Position numbers and translations under genes: made by a program | From: Chara braunii | Taxonomy: Eukaryota; Streptophyta; Charophyceae; Charales; Characeae | Assembly: GCA_003427395.1 (NCBI GenBank) | Contig: BFEA01000044.1 | Location: forward strand, 800,092-827,585 | Length of the DNA: 27,494 bases | Direction: 5' to 3' | The notes under the pieces: model-generated | Database searches by the model: none | Told to the model about the DNA's origin: nothing | What the model saw: the letters and a program-made list of their open reading frames with translations, nothing else | In this document: positions 19,179 through 27,494 of the stretch, one piece after another | How positions within the stretch are numbered: position 1 is the stretch's first letter | Layout of the letters: the number at the start of each line of letters is the position of its first letter

Positions 19179-20800
19179 GTATTCTACCATTATTCAAGAA
19201 ATGCAGGTTGAATCCCAAATAACGGCACCACTTGCCCAGTAAAAAGCCTCCTACACACTACAACAACCCTGCCCGCTCTTTCGTGCAAGGATGTAAAAGC
19301 CTATCCTAGTTTCAGTCCTGGTTGCACTAGCTAAGATCTTATGACAAATTGATAAGACAGCCTCTCGCTACTTACGGGATAGTCACATCACTGGGGTGTG
19401 AGCTCGAGAGGGACGTGTGGGGCATTTGCTTGCTCATTTGGCAACTTAGTATACATACACCTGCTGCCTACTCAAGCCTACCACCTTGAGCCTCAATGGA
19501 ACTGCAACTAGAACCAAATGCGATTGACCCCTTAGAATTTATGCTAAGGCCGCCGTTCAAGTGTTTACCTTTCACTTGTTAGATTTTGCATAAAAATGGC
19601 ACACTCCCAGACACTGCGACCAACCACTTTGATATTTTTCAGGGTTACACGGAGATTAGCATGTCCTTTAATATGGTCGTTCCTCACATGTATGTTTGGA
19701 GCTACCATGTTTGCTACAGTGTGCTTATGCTAGTTTGTTGAAGCTTTATATGCTTCCGACTTCGGGAGGCAGGCCTGCCCGTGGACAGGTACGGTACAAA
19801 ACCAATGCAAGGGAGGCAAGAGTCCCAGTGCCACAAGAACAAATGCGTGCTAAAAGCAAGTGTGGCAAGCAAACAACGAACGTGTGGCAAGCAATGAAGG
19901 AGCAAACTGCCTTGCCTCACACAAATGCTGCACGCATGCATCTCTCAAACTTGATAAATGTCTGAGAGTCAAAATGCACACATCATCCTGGAAACAGGGG
20001 AGTCAACAATTTTAACGAAGTTGATCGTAACACACTCAAAAGATGTCCGCTCGCAACAGGAGCGCCACAGGACAACTCAATGGACATATACCACAGATGG
20101 ATGAAAGCTATGCGTGGTAAACTTAATAATGCAACAGGAAGTAATAGAAACCTGGTGTTTGCACGAATGCAGCACACACAAATTCGAAGAACTTTGGCAG
20201 ACAAAATAGCTGCAGCAATGCAAATAGGTAAATAGCAAGCAAAGAAACATGGCAAATACTGGTCATACCAATATACGCAAATATAACAAAGCAGAGACAC
20301 ATGACAAACACTGGCCGCGCAATTTAATAAAGGTGGTGTGTTAGTGAGAGAGCAGCTGTTACGTTGCCCTCAGTGGTGACCTGAGAGGAAATAAAAACAA
20401 AAGGAGAAGAGTAATGTGAAGGGCAATCTCAATACCATTATGGGGTTGCAGAACAGAGCGCGAGCATGCGTGCTCAGGATACAAGGCTGGAGAGACCACA
20501 GGCATCCTCAACGCTGCAAACACTGAAGGTACCGTCATGCTTTGGATATGAGGCCTATTATCAGCCTGCACAACAGGGCCACACGGCCACAGGCACTCTC
20601 CGTCAATAGCGGAAAGAAGGTCCATAAACACGCTCTGGGTGTCAGGACGCAACCAATCTATAGGAACAGACTTGTATGTATACACACAGTCCAACCGACA
20701 ATGGAAAGGAACTGGGGTTATTCTCGTGTACTTGCATTAAGAATTACCTTAGTGAAAATAAAGCAGATAGGGTTCTGAGGAGAAAAAGAAACACTTCCTT
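19179..20800. other. Unassigned intergenic DNA
   Basis: About 1.6 kb of balanced composition. A plus frame at 19696-19965 and a minus frame at 19983-20300 are open for 89 and 105 codons, but neither shows a motif. No repeat or RNA gene is evident. Confidence 0.4.
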
Positions 20801-20811
20801 TCCCCAGAGAT

Positions 20812-20864
20812 TCTGAAAATATGCGTTACAGAAGGTCATAGGTTCGAATCCTGTCACCTTAAAT
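20812..20864 (+). pseudogene. tRNA-like 3' half (T-arm/B-box)
   Basis: The segment contains a canonical B-box GGTTCGAATCC. It folds as a T-arm, ATAGG-TTCGAAT-CCTGT, with all five pairs (one T-G). Upstream, TTCTG and CAGAA can form an anticodon-like stem around a 13-base loop, too large for a normal loop. No matching 5' acceptor strand and no convincing A-box or D-arm were found. It is best read as a tRNA relic or the head of a tRNA-derived SINE. Confidence 0.35.
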
Positions 20865-21423
20865 TTTAAGATTTCCTCAATTCTGATTGTACGTGCAGCG
20901 CCAACTATGACTGTCCTAAATCTGAAACGATTTCAGGTTCAAAATTCAAATCAAATATGTTACGTACTTAACTTGAAGGATTCATGCAAACTTCGGTGGT
21001 TCCTATTGCTATCACAACGGGCTTCGTGGCCAGTCCTCCCCTGTAGACGAGAGGGCAAGGTAGGGGCAGACTGGCACATATGTGGGGGAGGTACAGCAAG
21101 AGGCAGGTGGCGTACCTCCTCCCCTTGCCACTTCTGATGCTCCTCCCTCACCCCCTTGCTCCCCACCTTGACCAGTCATGGCCCTCTTCTTTCGTTTTCC
21201 TCGTCCTCCCTGACTGGGCCTCGCATGATTCTCGTTACCATTCTCAACCTCCTTTTCCTGCCCCCGCACCTTGTATTTCACTGCCATATTTGCTAGCTCT
21301 CTCCACTTTGTCCTCCTACCGCTCGTCCTGACACATCCCTATAAGGAAGAAGAAGGACGAGCAGGAGCCCGGAGGCAGAGGAGGGTGACGAGAAGGGGGA
21401 GAAAAAGAAACAGAACTTCCAGC
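20865..21423. other. Flank of the chromovirus insertion, no gene seen
   Basis: Partly C/T-rich unassigned DNA. The five bases next to the LTR edge are CCAGC (21419-21423); these are the predicted target-site duplication, testable only outside the window. Confidence 0.5.
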
Positions 21424-22530
21424 TGCAAGGAATATGAGCGAGAGCGATATACAGAAAACCAAGTTGCAAAATCACGCAGAAGTCCAGATAGTCATGTAAC
21501 AAGCAGAGAGCTCAAATGCACCAGGATTCCATTCAAATAAGAGCAATACAATGAACTCGTGAGCCAATGTTCAAGCCCTCAGGCCACACCAACGCAGTAT
21601 TCAATATCGCTCCTCTCTGTCTGGCGCCCAGCGCCCAGCCTAGTCTACTTGTCCTATCTATCCTACCTACGTTCATGCAACAGGCTCACTTCAACTTTGA
21701 TGTACATGCCGTCAACACCCATGCCGACCTCCCACATACACCAGGTACGTATCCTCGCCTCCCCTCATCACCCCCTGACCACTTCAGCGCCTCCTCCCGA
21801 AGACCCCCTGTCGCCATCTCTGCCTTGTGCCCTGCAGCCTGGCTATGGCCGCTAGCGCCCCACTACCCTGCAACGCCTTCACCTCGCAGCGCCCACGCGC
21901 GCGCCAGCCAGCCAGTGCACATGCAGACAGTTGCACAGCATCGCAGCAGCCTGTCCGCATTGCCTGCCTAGGCCAGAATGCCCAGCTCTGGCCAGCCTCC
22001 TCCCTATATGGGAGAGGTTGCTGATGCTGGACTGTGTTAGCTTGGCCGTGGAAGTTTCCAGTAGATCCGGTTGGGCCCCAGTGTCTGCACCCAGGCCAAC
22101 TTTGACAGTTACGGGCCTGGACCCTTTCTAGTTGGGCACGCCCGGAACTTTCCAAGCTTCGAATGTTTGCTGCATTTGCACTGGCCCACGGGGTAGATAC
22201 GACGACAATTCTGCTTTCTCGTTGACCCATGGCCACTTCATGAAGTGTCGGCCTCTCAATGTGTGTGCCCAGCGCACAACTACCCGGGCCCTGGGCTCAA
22301 CTGCCTGGCGCAGTTGCTTCTTCTGGAAGAGCCCATGGCAAGGCCCAGGTTGCTCTTCAACCAACTGTCGCGCAGCAACTGTCTGAGACCCGTGTTAAAA
22401 AATCCTGAGATAACGGCCTCTCGTCGATATTCAGGCCCGCCTTCACTTGGGGCGGGCACGAAGCTTGCTGGGGGCCACAGTCAGAACATATGCATGTTGT
22501 CTAAGGGCCTCTGAGGACACATTCCTCACA
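21424..22530 (-). repeat. 3' LTR of the chromovirus
   Basis: The outer edge is fixed at 21424, because identity with the right-hand copy (27400 onward) starts exactly there: preceding bases are CCAGC on the left and CAAAT on the right. On the minus strand the LTR begins TGTGAGGAATG directly after the polypurine tract and ends in TTGCA, giving the usual TG...CA ends. Length is about 1,107 bp; the inner edge could be 2 bp shorter (TGAGG). Open frames inside it are not considered genes. Confidence 0.85.
22001..22015 (-). promoter_or_regulatory. TATA-like palindrome inside the LTR
   Basis: CTCCC-TATAT-GGGAG is a near-perfect inverted repeat about 520 bp into the LTR as transcribed. That is a plausible U3/R position for an LTR promoter. 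No other promoter element was identified, so this is a weak call. Confidence 0.25.
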
Positions 22531-22545
22531 TTCCATCCCCCTTAA
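22531..22545 (-). promoter_or_regulatory. Polypurine tract for plus-strand priming
   Basis: On the minus strand the bases TTAAGGGGGATGGAA sit immediately upstream of the 3' LTR and 45 bp after the integrase stop. That is the position and composition of a retrotransposon polypurine tract, with one T interruption. Confidence 0.85.
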
Positions 22546-22589
22546 CTTTGAAAGTCCGCTGAGATACTTCTATGCAGGTGCCTTCCCCT

Positions 22590-23864
22590 TCAACCTTCTT
22601 TCATAATCTGCCACAATCTGAGGTGCTGTTTCAATAAGTGTTCCTCTCCGGTGAACCATCGGTCCTCTTTTGGATCCGTGTAATGCCTGAATCTGACCCT
22701 GTATTCCCTCTTGGGTTTTGGTGTTCCTCTGCCCACAGGCTTAGGAACAGGCATGTCTCTGTGCTCCAAAATGTCGTCGACGTCCACGTGGCCATCCATG
22801 GTTGGGGGCAGCATAGATCTCCTTGATGGGAACTGCTGTGTCTCAGCGAAAGGTGCAAGCTTTGAGGCGTGAAACACAGGGTAACTGCGTAGGTGACCAG
22901 GGATTCGAATCACATACGAGGGACCATCTTCTTCACTATCCACAACATCCAAGACTTCCCAAGGACCGAAGTACTGAGGCACTAGTTTCCTAGAGATGCC
23001 AAATTCTTGCCCTAACTCACTAGATTTAACCCAGACAAGTTCCCCTACCTGAAATGTGGACTGTCGGCGATGCTTGTTCTCAGAAGCAAACATTGCTTCC
23101 TGAGATTTCTTGATGTGTTTGACAGCTTGCTGCAGCAACTTCTCGTACTGGGCACCAAATTCAATGGTTCGAGGAGTTGCAGCAGGTCGGTTTTCAGGCA
23201 GGAGGAAGTCTAGAGCAGATCTAGGCTTCCACCCCAAGTGCAGCTGATTCGGATTGACTCCGGTTGTGCTGTGCACAGCGTTGTTGTACAGGCTGGCGAT
23301 GAGAGGTAACTTCTCATCCCAGTCATCTTGGCTGGGCTTTATGTAATGCCTCAGCAGATGCTGCACCACTCGGTTCATCTGTCCAGCCTGCCCGTTGGCT
23401 TTGGGATGATTCCCAAAAGTCATCTGGAGTTGGCTGCCCATCTGTTCTGCAGCCTTCTTCCACATTTCACTTGTGAAACGGACATCTCTGTCATTAACGA
23501 TAGTCTTCGGCAGCCCAAAGTCACGCACCCAGTTATCCATGAATAACTTGATGACGTGCTCAGTCCTTGCGGTCTCTGGCATGGCAATCAGTCTGGCGAA
23601 CTTAGTAAACCTATCCACTATGACGAAGATATGCCTCTTGCCACTCTTGCGGGTCAAGAGGGTATCCATGAAGTCCATGGAAACACTCTGTCCCGGACCA
23701 GCAGGAATGGCTAGGGGCTTGAGTAACCCAAGCGGAGCTCGAACTCGCGGCTTGTCCCGCTGACAGACTTGAGAAGTCTGAACGTACTGTTTGGGTTCGT
23801 CTAGCATACCAGGCCACCAAAATCGCTGTACCAGATTTGCACTAGTCTTCTTATAGCCGAAGTG
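22590..23864 (-). pseudogene. Chromovirus integrase with C-terminal chromodomain, catalytic Glu lost
   Basis: The frame is open from just after TGA 23865-23867 to the stop at 22590; the internal Met at 23807 gives 405 residues. Upstream of that Met it reads HFGYKKT and RFWWPGM, part of the HHCC zinc domain. In the numbered part, TSQVCQR at 11-17 has Ser in place of the first Cys of CxxC. The catalytic core has Asp45 (SMDFMD) and Asp106 (VNDRDVRF). The Glu expected at D-35-E spacing is Gly142 (codon GGA, 23382-23384). A GPY/F module follows (LVPQYFGPWEV, 274-284). Residues about 343-395 look like a chromodomain: DDILEHRD, then REYRVRFRHYT and RWFTGEEHL. Integrases insert cDNA; chromodomains steer insertion to marked chromatin. 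With Glu lost, catalysis is not expected. Confidence 0.93.
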
Positions 23865-24365
23865 TCACATTGCATCATGACATTCTGCTAAAAATAAACT
23901 ACGCAAAAACTCACTAGCTGGAACAACCAAGCTCTTATAAACCCTGCCTTCTCAAGGAATAGTAACCCATCCACCATCACAAACTCGTCAGATGTGGCCT
24001 TGTCTTGAGCCTCAAGTTTGCGGATGATGTTCATCGTGACACGATCTTCTTTGTAGGCTTCCACCATCGATCGAGTTACATCTTTACATCTTCAGATAAG
24101 CCAAACTCAGTAATTAGCGCACCCAGGTAGTTTGCCCTACTTGACAGCGCATCAGCAACCTTGTTATACTCTCCCTTCACATAGTGTAGCTTGAAGTCAT
24201 ACTGATCTACGACCTCAATCCAGCGTTTGAGTGCATCAGAGAGAACAGGTTATGTCTTGATCCACTTGAGTGTCTGATGGTCAGTTCCCAGATAGAAGAA
24301 CCTTCCCAACAGATAGTGTCTCCAGTGGACAAGTGCCGAGCGTAGAGATCCCTTTCATAGGTGGA
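23865..24365 (-). pseudogene. Rest of RNase H and RNase H-integrase linker, multiply broken
   Basis: Continuing from the RNase H start, the minus strand gives STYERDLYA after TAG 24366-24368, then, one frameshift later, HWRHYLLGR and GTDHQTLKWIKT. TAA at 24250-24252 follows (CAA to TAA is one C-to-T change). Then LKRWIEVVDQYDFKLHYV and GEYNKVADALS. The Glu and both later Asp residues expected of RNase H are present. More frameshifts precede the integrase zinc domain, whose CHDA and HFGYKKT are separated by TGA 23865-23867. Confidence 0.85.
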
Positions 24366-24957
24366 CTAGGCTAACTTTTTAGAAGGCATCTTTTTACTCA
24401 TGTACTCAACCGGCCTCAACTTCTTCCCTTCCTGCCGAGCCAGCACTGCACCAATGTCATATTGGCTTGCATCAGTGGCCACAACAAATGGCCTCTCAGG
24501 ATCGGGAACCATGAGAACTTCATGGTGCATGAGAGCATGCTTCAATCGCTTGAAAGCAGCTTCACACTCGTCAGTCCATTCCCATGGTGTGTCAAGGCGA
24601 GTTAGATGAGTCAAAGGGCTGGCCGCCGTACTATAGTTCTTTACAAAGTTGCGGGAGTAGCCACACATCCCTAAGAAAGATCTGACCTCGGTCACAGACT
24701 GAGGTTGTGGCCAGGCACAAATGCTAGCCACCTTGGCATCTCCAAGCCTTATCCCATCCGCAAATATCTCATGACCCAAGAACAAGATTTTAGTGCGACC
24801 AAACTCGCACGTCTCTGAGTTAATCTTGTACTTGTGTTGTCGCAAGAGTGAAAGTGGTCTCTACATGCTGCGCATGCTCCTCGACAGTTCTACTAGAAAT
24901 AAGTATGTCGTCTAGGTGAAAGATCCCCCCAAAACACCTTTGGGAGCGATCTACTGA
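24366..24957 (-). pseudogene. Reverse transcriptase (catalytic motif to thumb) and start of RNase H
   Basis: The part at 24850-24945 encodes FHLDDILISSRTVEEHAQHV, the RT catalytic motif (normally YxDD, here HLDD at 24907-24918) and the following helix. A one-base deletion near 24846 changes frame. From 24845 a frame runs 159 codons to TAG 24366: KYKINSETCEFGRTKILFLG, then SFLGMCGYSRNFV (thumb and connection), WEWTDECEAAFKRLK, and VVATDASQYDIGAVL with the first RNase H Asp. RT fingers and most of the palm are gone, because HLDD lies only about 60 bp after the gag zinc knuckle. Confidence 0.92.
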
Positions 24958-24974
24958 GAGACCTTCACATTCTT

Positions 24975-25016
24975 GCACTTAAATTGCTGGTGACCATACT
25001 CACTGCAATTAATGCA
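24975..25016 (-). other. Gag CCHC zinc knuckle
   Basis: CINCSEYGHQQFKC matches CX2CX4HX4C exactly. It is in the same frame as the gag C-terminal segment 25023-25295 but cut off by one TGA (25023-25025), two codons upstream; CGA to TGA would explain it. In Gag this motif binds element RNA for packaging. Confidence 0.9.
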
Positions 25017-25022
25017 AGCCCC

Positions 25023-26150
25023 TCACGAATATCTGTCCCTCCACACATCTTGATACAGACCATCCCTCACCCAAGCCAGAGTCTTGGTTGAGTTCTGAGT
25101 CTGCCCCTGACTCTTTTGTTGACAGCCCTTCCCGCGGCCAACTGCCTTTCCTTTTGTAATGGCAGCGAGGTTGCTACCCTCTGCACTATCCTCGCTGCCC
25201 ATCTCTGTGTCCACCACAAGTTCACAAAGGTCGTCGATCTCGGTTTGATTCCCTTTGGAATCAACCATCATCAGACGACTTGATTCTTCTTCCACTCTTG
25301 TGGAGGCTTCATCTTCCTTTCATCCACAACTTTTTGTTGATCCCCTCCCAACTTAGCCTCCAAGTCTAAGGCCTTGTTGTTGAAGATCTCATGGGTGTAA
25401 TATTCAATGCTTGCCTCACTAACCAACAGATTCCTGATATCTGTGGGAAGACATCTCAAGAACATGGTTAGGACGACTTGGGGTGAACTCCCGACACTAC
25501 TACCAGTTTCTCTACGGCACTAGTGAGTTCCTGCACGGTCTTGTACTTCCTAGTGTCAAGACGGGTCAACACGTCAATGGCTTGCTGAGCCTGCTGAGGT
25601 TTGTGCCATCGTGCCTCAACTAAGTCCATAAGGCTTTCTAAGGTCTGGGTTTGTGCCCAGTCATTCATTCACCTGGCAGCTGCAGAGCGTGCAAAGCGTA
25701 CTTCAGCAGCGACCTCCCAAGGTCAGCAAATGTCAAAAACTTTCACCATGTCCTTTGTCTCAATGAGTGGGGCAAATGGAGGACCCTCCACCAGTCAGAT
25801 GGCTGGTTCGCACTACAGCCAGCCACCACCTCCACCCACTAGAGAGGAGATAGAACTCCAGCAGGTAGAGTTACTCCGACAAAGGACATGGCGGAAGTTC
25901 TTGAAGTTTGCTGACCTTGGGAGGCAGCTGCAGAGCGTGCTTCAGCGCTTGCTGCTGCCTCCGCTAAAGCACGCTCTGCAGCTGCTGCTGCCTCCCTAGC
26001 GGTTTGCAAATGTCAGGCCCTTGCTTCGGCCCTGAACCTTCTTTCGTCCCCTGGTAGCAGAACCTGAAACACTACTGGGAATCTACTTATTTCCTGCCGT
26101 GTTTGTCTCCTATCGTCAGGTTCTCCTTCCGCACTTCCTGTTCCGCTCAT
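25023..26150 (-). pseudogene. Chromovirus gag, with stops and frameshifts
   Basis: Gag most likely starts at ATG 26148-26150, which has a TAG just upstream in frame. The N-terminus (MSGTGSAEGEPDDRRQ onward) runs 45 codons to TGA 26013-26015. The same frame continues as an Ala-rich, coiled-coil-like segment (AREAAAAAERALAEA) to TAG 25839-25841. The capsid-like core lies in three frames: about 25800-25670, then MNDWAQTQTLESLMDLVEARW (25468-25668) and FLRCLPTDIRNLLVSEAS (25271-25465). The acidic C-terminal part (25023-25295) has a basic GKAVGRGKG stretch before the zinc knuckle. The MNDWAQ block matches the retrotransposon Gag fold region. Gag forms the particle that packages element RNA; this copy cannot make it intact. 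Confidence 0.85.
25926..25983. repeat. 17-bp perfect inverted repeat within gag
   Basis: AGCTGCAGAGCGTGCTT (25926-25942) faces AAGCACGCTCTGCAGCT (25967-25983) around a 24-base loop. Similarity extends outward (GAGGCAGC) with a 6-base AGCAGC insertion on the right. It falls in the Ala-rich coiled-coil coding segment, where repeated GCA/GCT codons may have generated it. Confidence 0.9.
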
Positions 26151-27380
26151 CAGCTAGGCAGTTCACTGTCTGCACTAGTACCCTCATTGGGGCCTACCAC
26201 AGCATGTGTCTGACCAAGTTGAAAAAGAATTAAAAATAAATTAATAATATCCAGTACGTAACCTAGACTACCATTTAAGTCGTGTCAGCAACATTTACAC
26301 AGACTGATCACATGTCTATTCCTACCTTGATTAGTTTCACTCACAGCTGTGTCGAATAGAAACGGCTATGGTAAAACACTACAGTTCTAAGTCTAAACTG
26401 TCTATTAGGTTTTAGCAGTCCGTCACCAACTAATCAAAATAAAAATAAATCATGCGAGCAGATATATGCACAATGGGTATGTTTGTGCTTAACAGTTGAG
26501 CATCAATTGGAATCTCCCTCCTCCGTATCCAATGTGCCTGTCCGCATCATCAAGCAGCGGTGTCTAAGGTGTGCATTAACGACCCACCTCTGTGCCTCAG
26601 GAATATGCTTATGCCCTTTGTTTATCCTTGTGTGCAACGAGCCGTACGTCTGACTAATCTGGCTGATCAAGAGGCAGTTTAAGGACAGTGCCCAAGGCCC
26701 TCAGGAATTATTGAACGTCGCAGACAGGACGGCGATCACAGCCAGTGGACAGTTCAGATCCCCGCCAGAAATATTTATAGACGGTCTGGTAAGCGTCTGC
26801 ATAGGACTGGTCAGTTCACACACCCATCTACAAAGCAGCATGTCCTGCGTGTACTACTCCCATGGGTTGGCATGGTGACCGTGACCCGTGCTTCGACCAG
26901 GGCCCTTCAGAGGCACCGCCCTCTCCTGTCAGATGCGCCACCGCGAAGAATGTCGTCTCTCGATGTACAGCACTCAGGACTCCTCACGAAAAGAGGACAC
27001 TCAAGGTTGGACTTACTTCCTCACGGTAAGAAGAGATTGAGAGGGTAGATAAGGTAAGGGAACAACGTACCAGGAGATAGCTGCCCCCAACCACAGATTT
27101 CTCACCAATTGAGCCAATGTGCATGACCGGTCGTAGCTTCTGTACCACCCACAACACGATGCAGTGCCACCTCAGCAAAAATGCCACATCAGCATGCTCT
27201 CATCATCATACATACATCCGCTGTCGCCACAGCTCCCACGCTGTTGCCACGGCCTTCCTGCGACGCACCCCTCTACCCAGGTGACGGGTTGTCAAACCAG
27301 CACCAATGTATCCTCACTGCACAGAAGCATCGTCAGCGCACCAAGTAACATTGTCGCCGGTGGCAGACAGGCGATATCGA
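26151..27380 (-). other. Untranslated leader between PBS and gag
   Basis: About 1.2 kb without a recognisable gene. A 67-codon frame at 26984-27187 has no motif. In this position LTR elements carry packaging and dimerisation signals; none can be pinpointed from sequence alone. Confidence 0.6.
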
Positions 27381-27396
27381 ACCAGCTATGATACCA
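27381..27396 (-). promoter_or_regulatory. Primer binding site, initiator-tRNA-Met type
   Basis: On the minus strand TGGTATCATAGCTGGT begins three bases after the 5' LTR end. TGGTATCA is complementary to the 3' end of initiator tRNA-Met (…TGATACCA), the usual primer of plant Ty3/gypsy elements. The bases after TGGTATCA depart from the common GAGC. Confidence 0.88.
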
Positions 27397-27399
27397 AAT

Positions 27400-27494
27400 T
27401 GCAAGGAATATGAGCGAGAGCGATATACAGAAAACCAAGTTGCAAAATCACGCAGAAGTCCAGATAGTCATGTAACAAGCAGAGAGCTCAAATG
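27400..27494 (-). repeat. 5' LTR, internal edge only (runs off the window)
   Basis: These 95 bp are identical to 21424-21518. They are the last 95 bp of the 5' LTR as transcribed; the rest lies to the right of the window. Confidence 0.95.

Larger units (their letters stand above)
21424..27494 (-). mobile_element. Ty3/gypsy chromovirus-type LTR retrotransposon, defective, cut by the window end
   Basis: All parts lie on the minus strand in canonical order: 5' LTR (27400 rightward), primer binding site, leader, gag with CCHC knuckle, RT thumb, RNase H, integrase, chromodomain, polypurine tract, 3' LTR (21424-22530). The order RNase H before integrase and the terminal chromodomain place it in Ty3/gypsy, chromovirus lineage. 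If the 5' LTR matches the 3' LTR in length, the element is about 7.1 kb and ends near 28506. Gag and pol carry at least four in-frame stops and several frameshifts. Protease and most of RT are deleted. LTR identity over the visible 95 bp is complete. Confidence 0.95.

Noticed and set aside
21567-22236. Frames of 134 and 150 codons on opposite strands
   Set aside because: Both lie within the 3' LTR and have no motif; LTRs of this group do not normally encode proteins.

Overview
This is eukaryotic nuclear DNA dominated by decayed retroelements and simple repeats. No window-wide operon, rRNA gene, CRISPR array or bacterial gene structure is visible. The repeat mix points to a green-lineage genome: a chromodomain-bearing Ty3/gypsy element, a LINE with a reverse-transcriptase zinc-binding tail, a GRF-like zinc finger and, unusually, a Penelope-like element (PLE). 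I infer a streptophyte alga of the Chara type. That is an inference from element types, not a match to a database. Four ambiguous bases (8708, 8737, 10389, 14630) show this is draft assembly.

Layout. 1-1620: T-rich then C/T-rich DNA with no gene. 1622-2735: a degenerate TGA/GAT-triplet minisatellite. 2736-4000: unassigned DNA with a diverged segmental duplication. About 4130-6089 (+): the 3' half of a LINE ORF2, 5'-truncated and carrying stops. 6090-9219: unassigned DNA with a TTC tract, a GRF-like zinc-finger fragment (-), a poly(T) tract and a diverged 0.3-kb direct duplication. 9220-9562 (-): a fragment of a second gypsy integrase. 9563-10640: an AT-rich island and more GAT triplets. 10640-10930: strong hairpins. 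About 10924-14075 (-): a broken PLE reverse transcriptase with a proline-rich, Cys/His-rich C-terminal extension. 14430-15790: CA, GA and A tracts and a three-copy 26-28-bp tandem repeat. 15792-16168 (-): a possible terminal exon encoding two 45-residue internal repeats. 17300-19180: G, C/T, 53-base C and GTT/CTT tracts. 19180-21423: unassigned, with a tRNA-like half molecule.

21424 to beyond the window end (-): a Ty3/gypsy chromovirus delimited by LTRs. Reading 5' to 3' on the minus strand it has: the first 95 bp (internal edge) of the 5' LTR, an initiator-Met-type primer binding site, a 1.2-kb leader, gag with a CCHC knuckle, a deletion removing protease and most of RT, the RT thumb and RNase H, integrase plus a C-terminal chromodomain, a polypurine tract, and a 1.1-kb 3' LTR. 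The visible LTR parts are identical over 95/95 bp, yet the interior has stops, frameshifts, a large deletion and a Gly in place of the catalytic integrase Glu. It therefore looks like a non-autonomous copy moved by proteins supplied in trans.

The retroelements do not form a pathway with each other; each is a separate, mostly dead insertion. The best leads are the PLE and its zinc-finger tail, the chromovirus whose LTRs look younger than its genes, and the repeat-containing exon at 15.8-16.2 kb.
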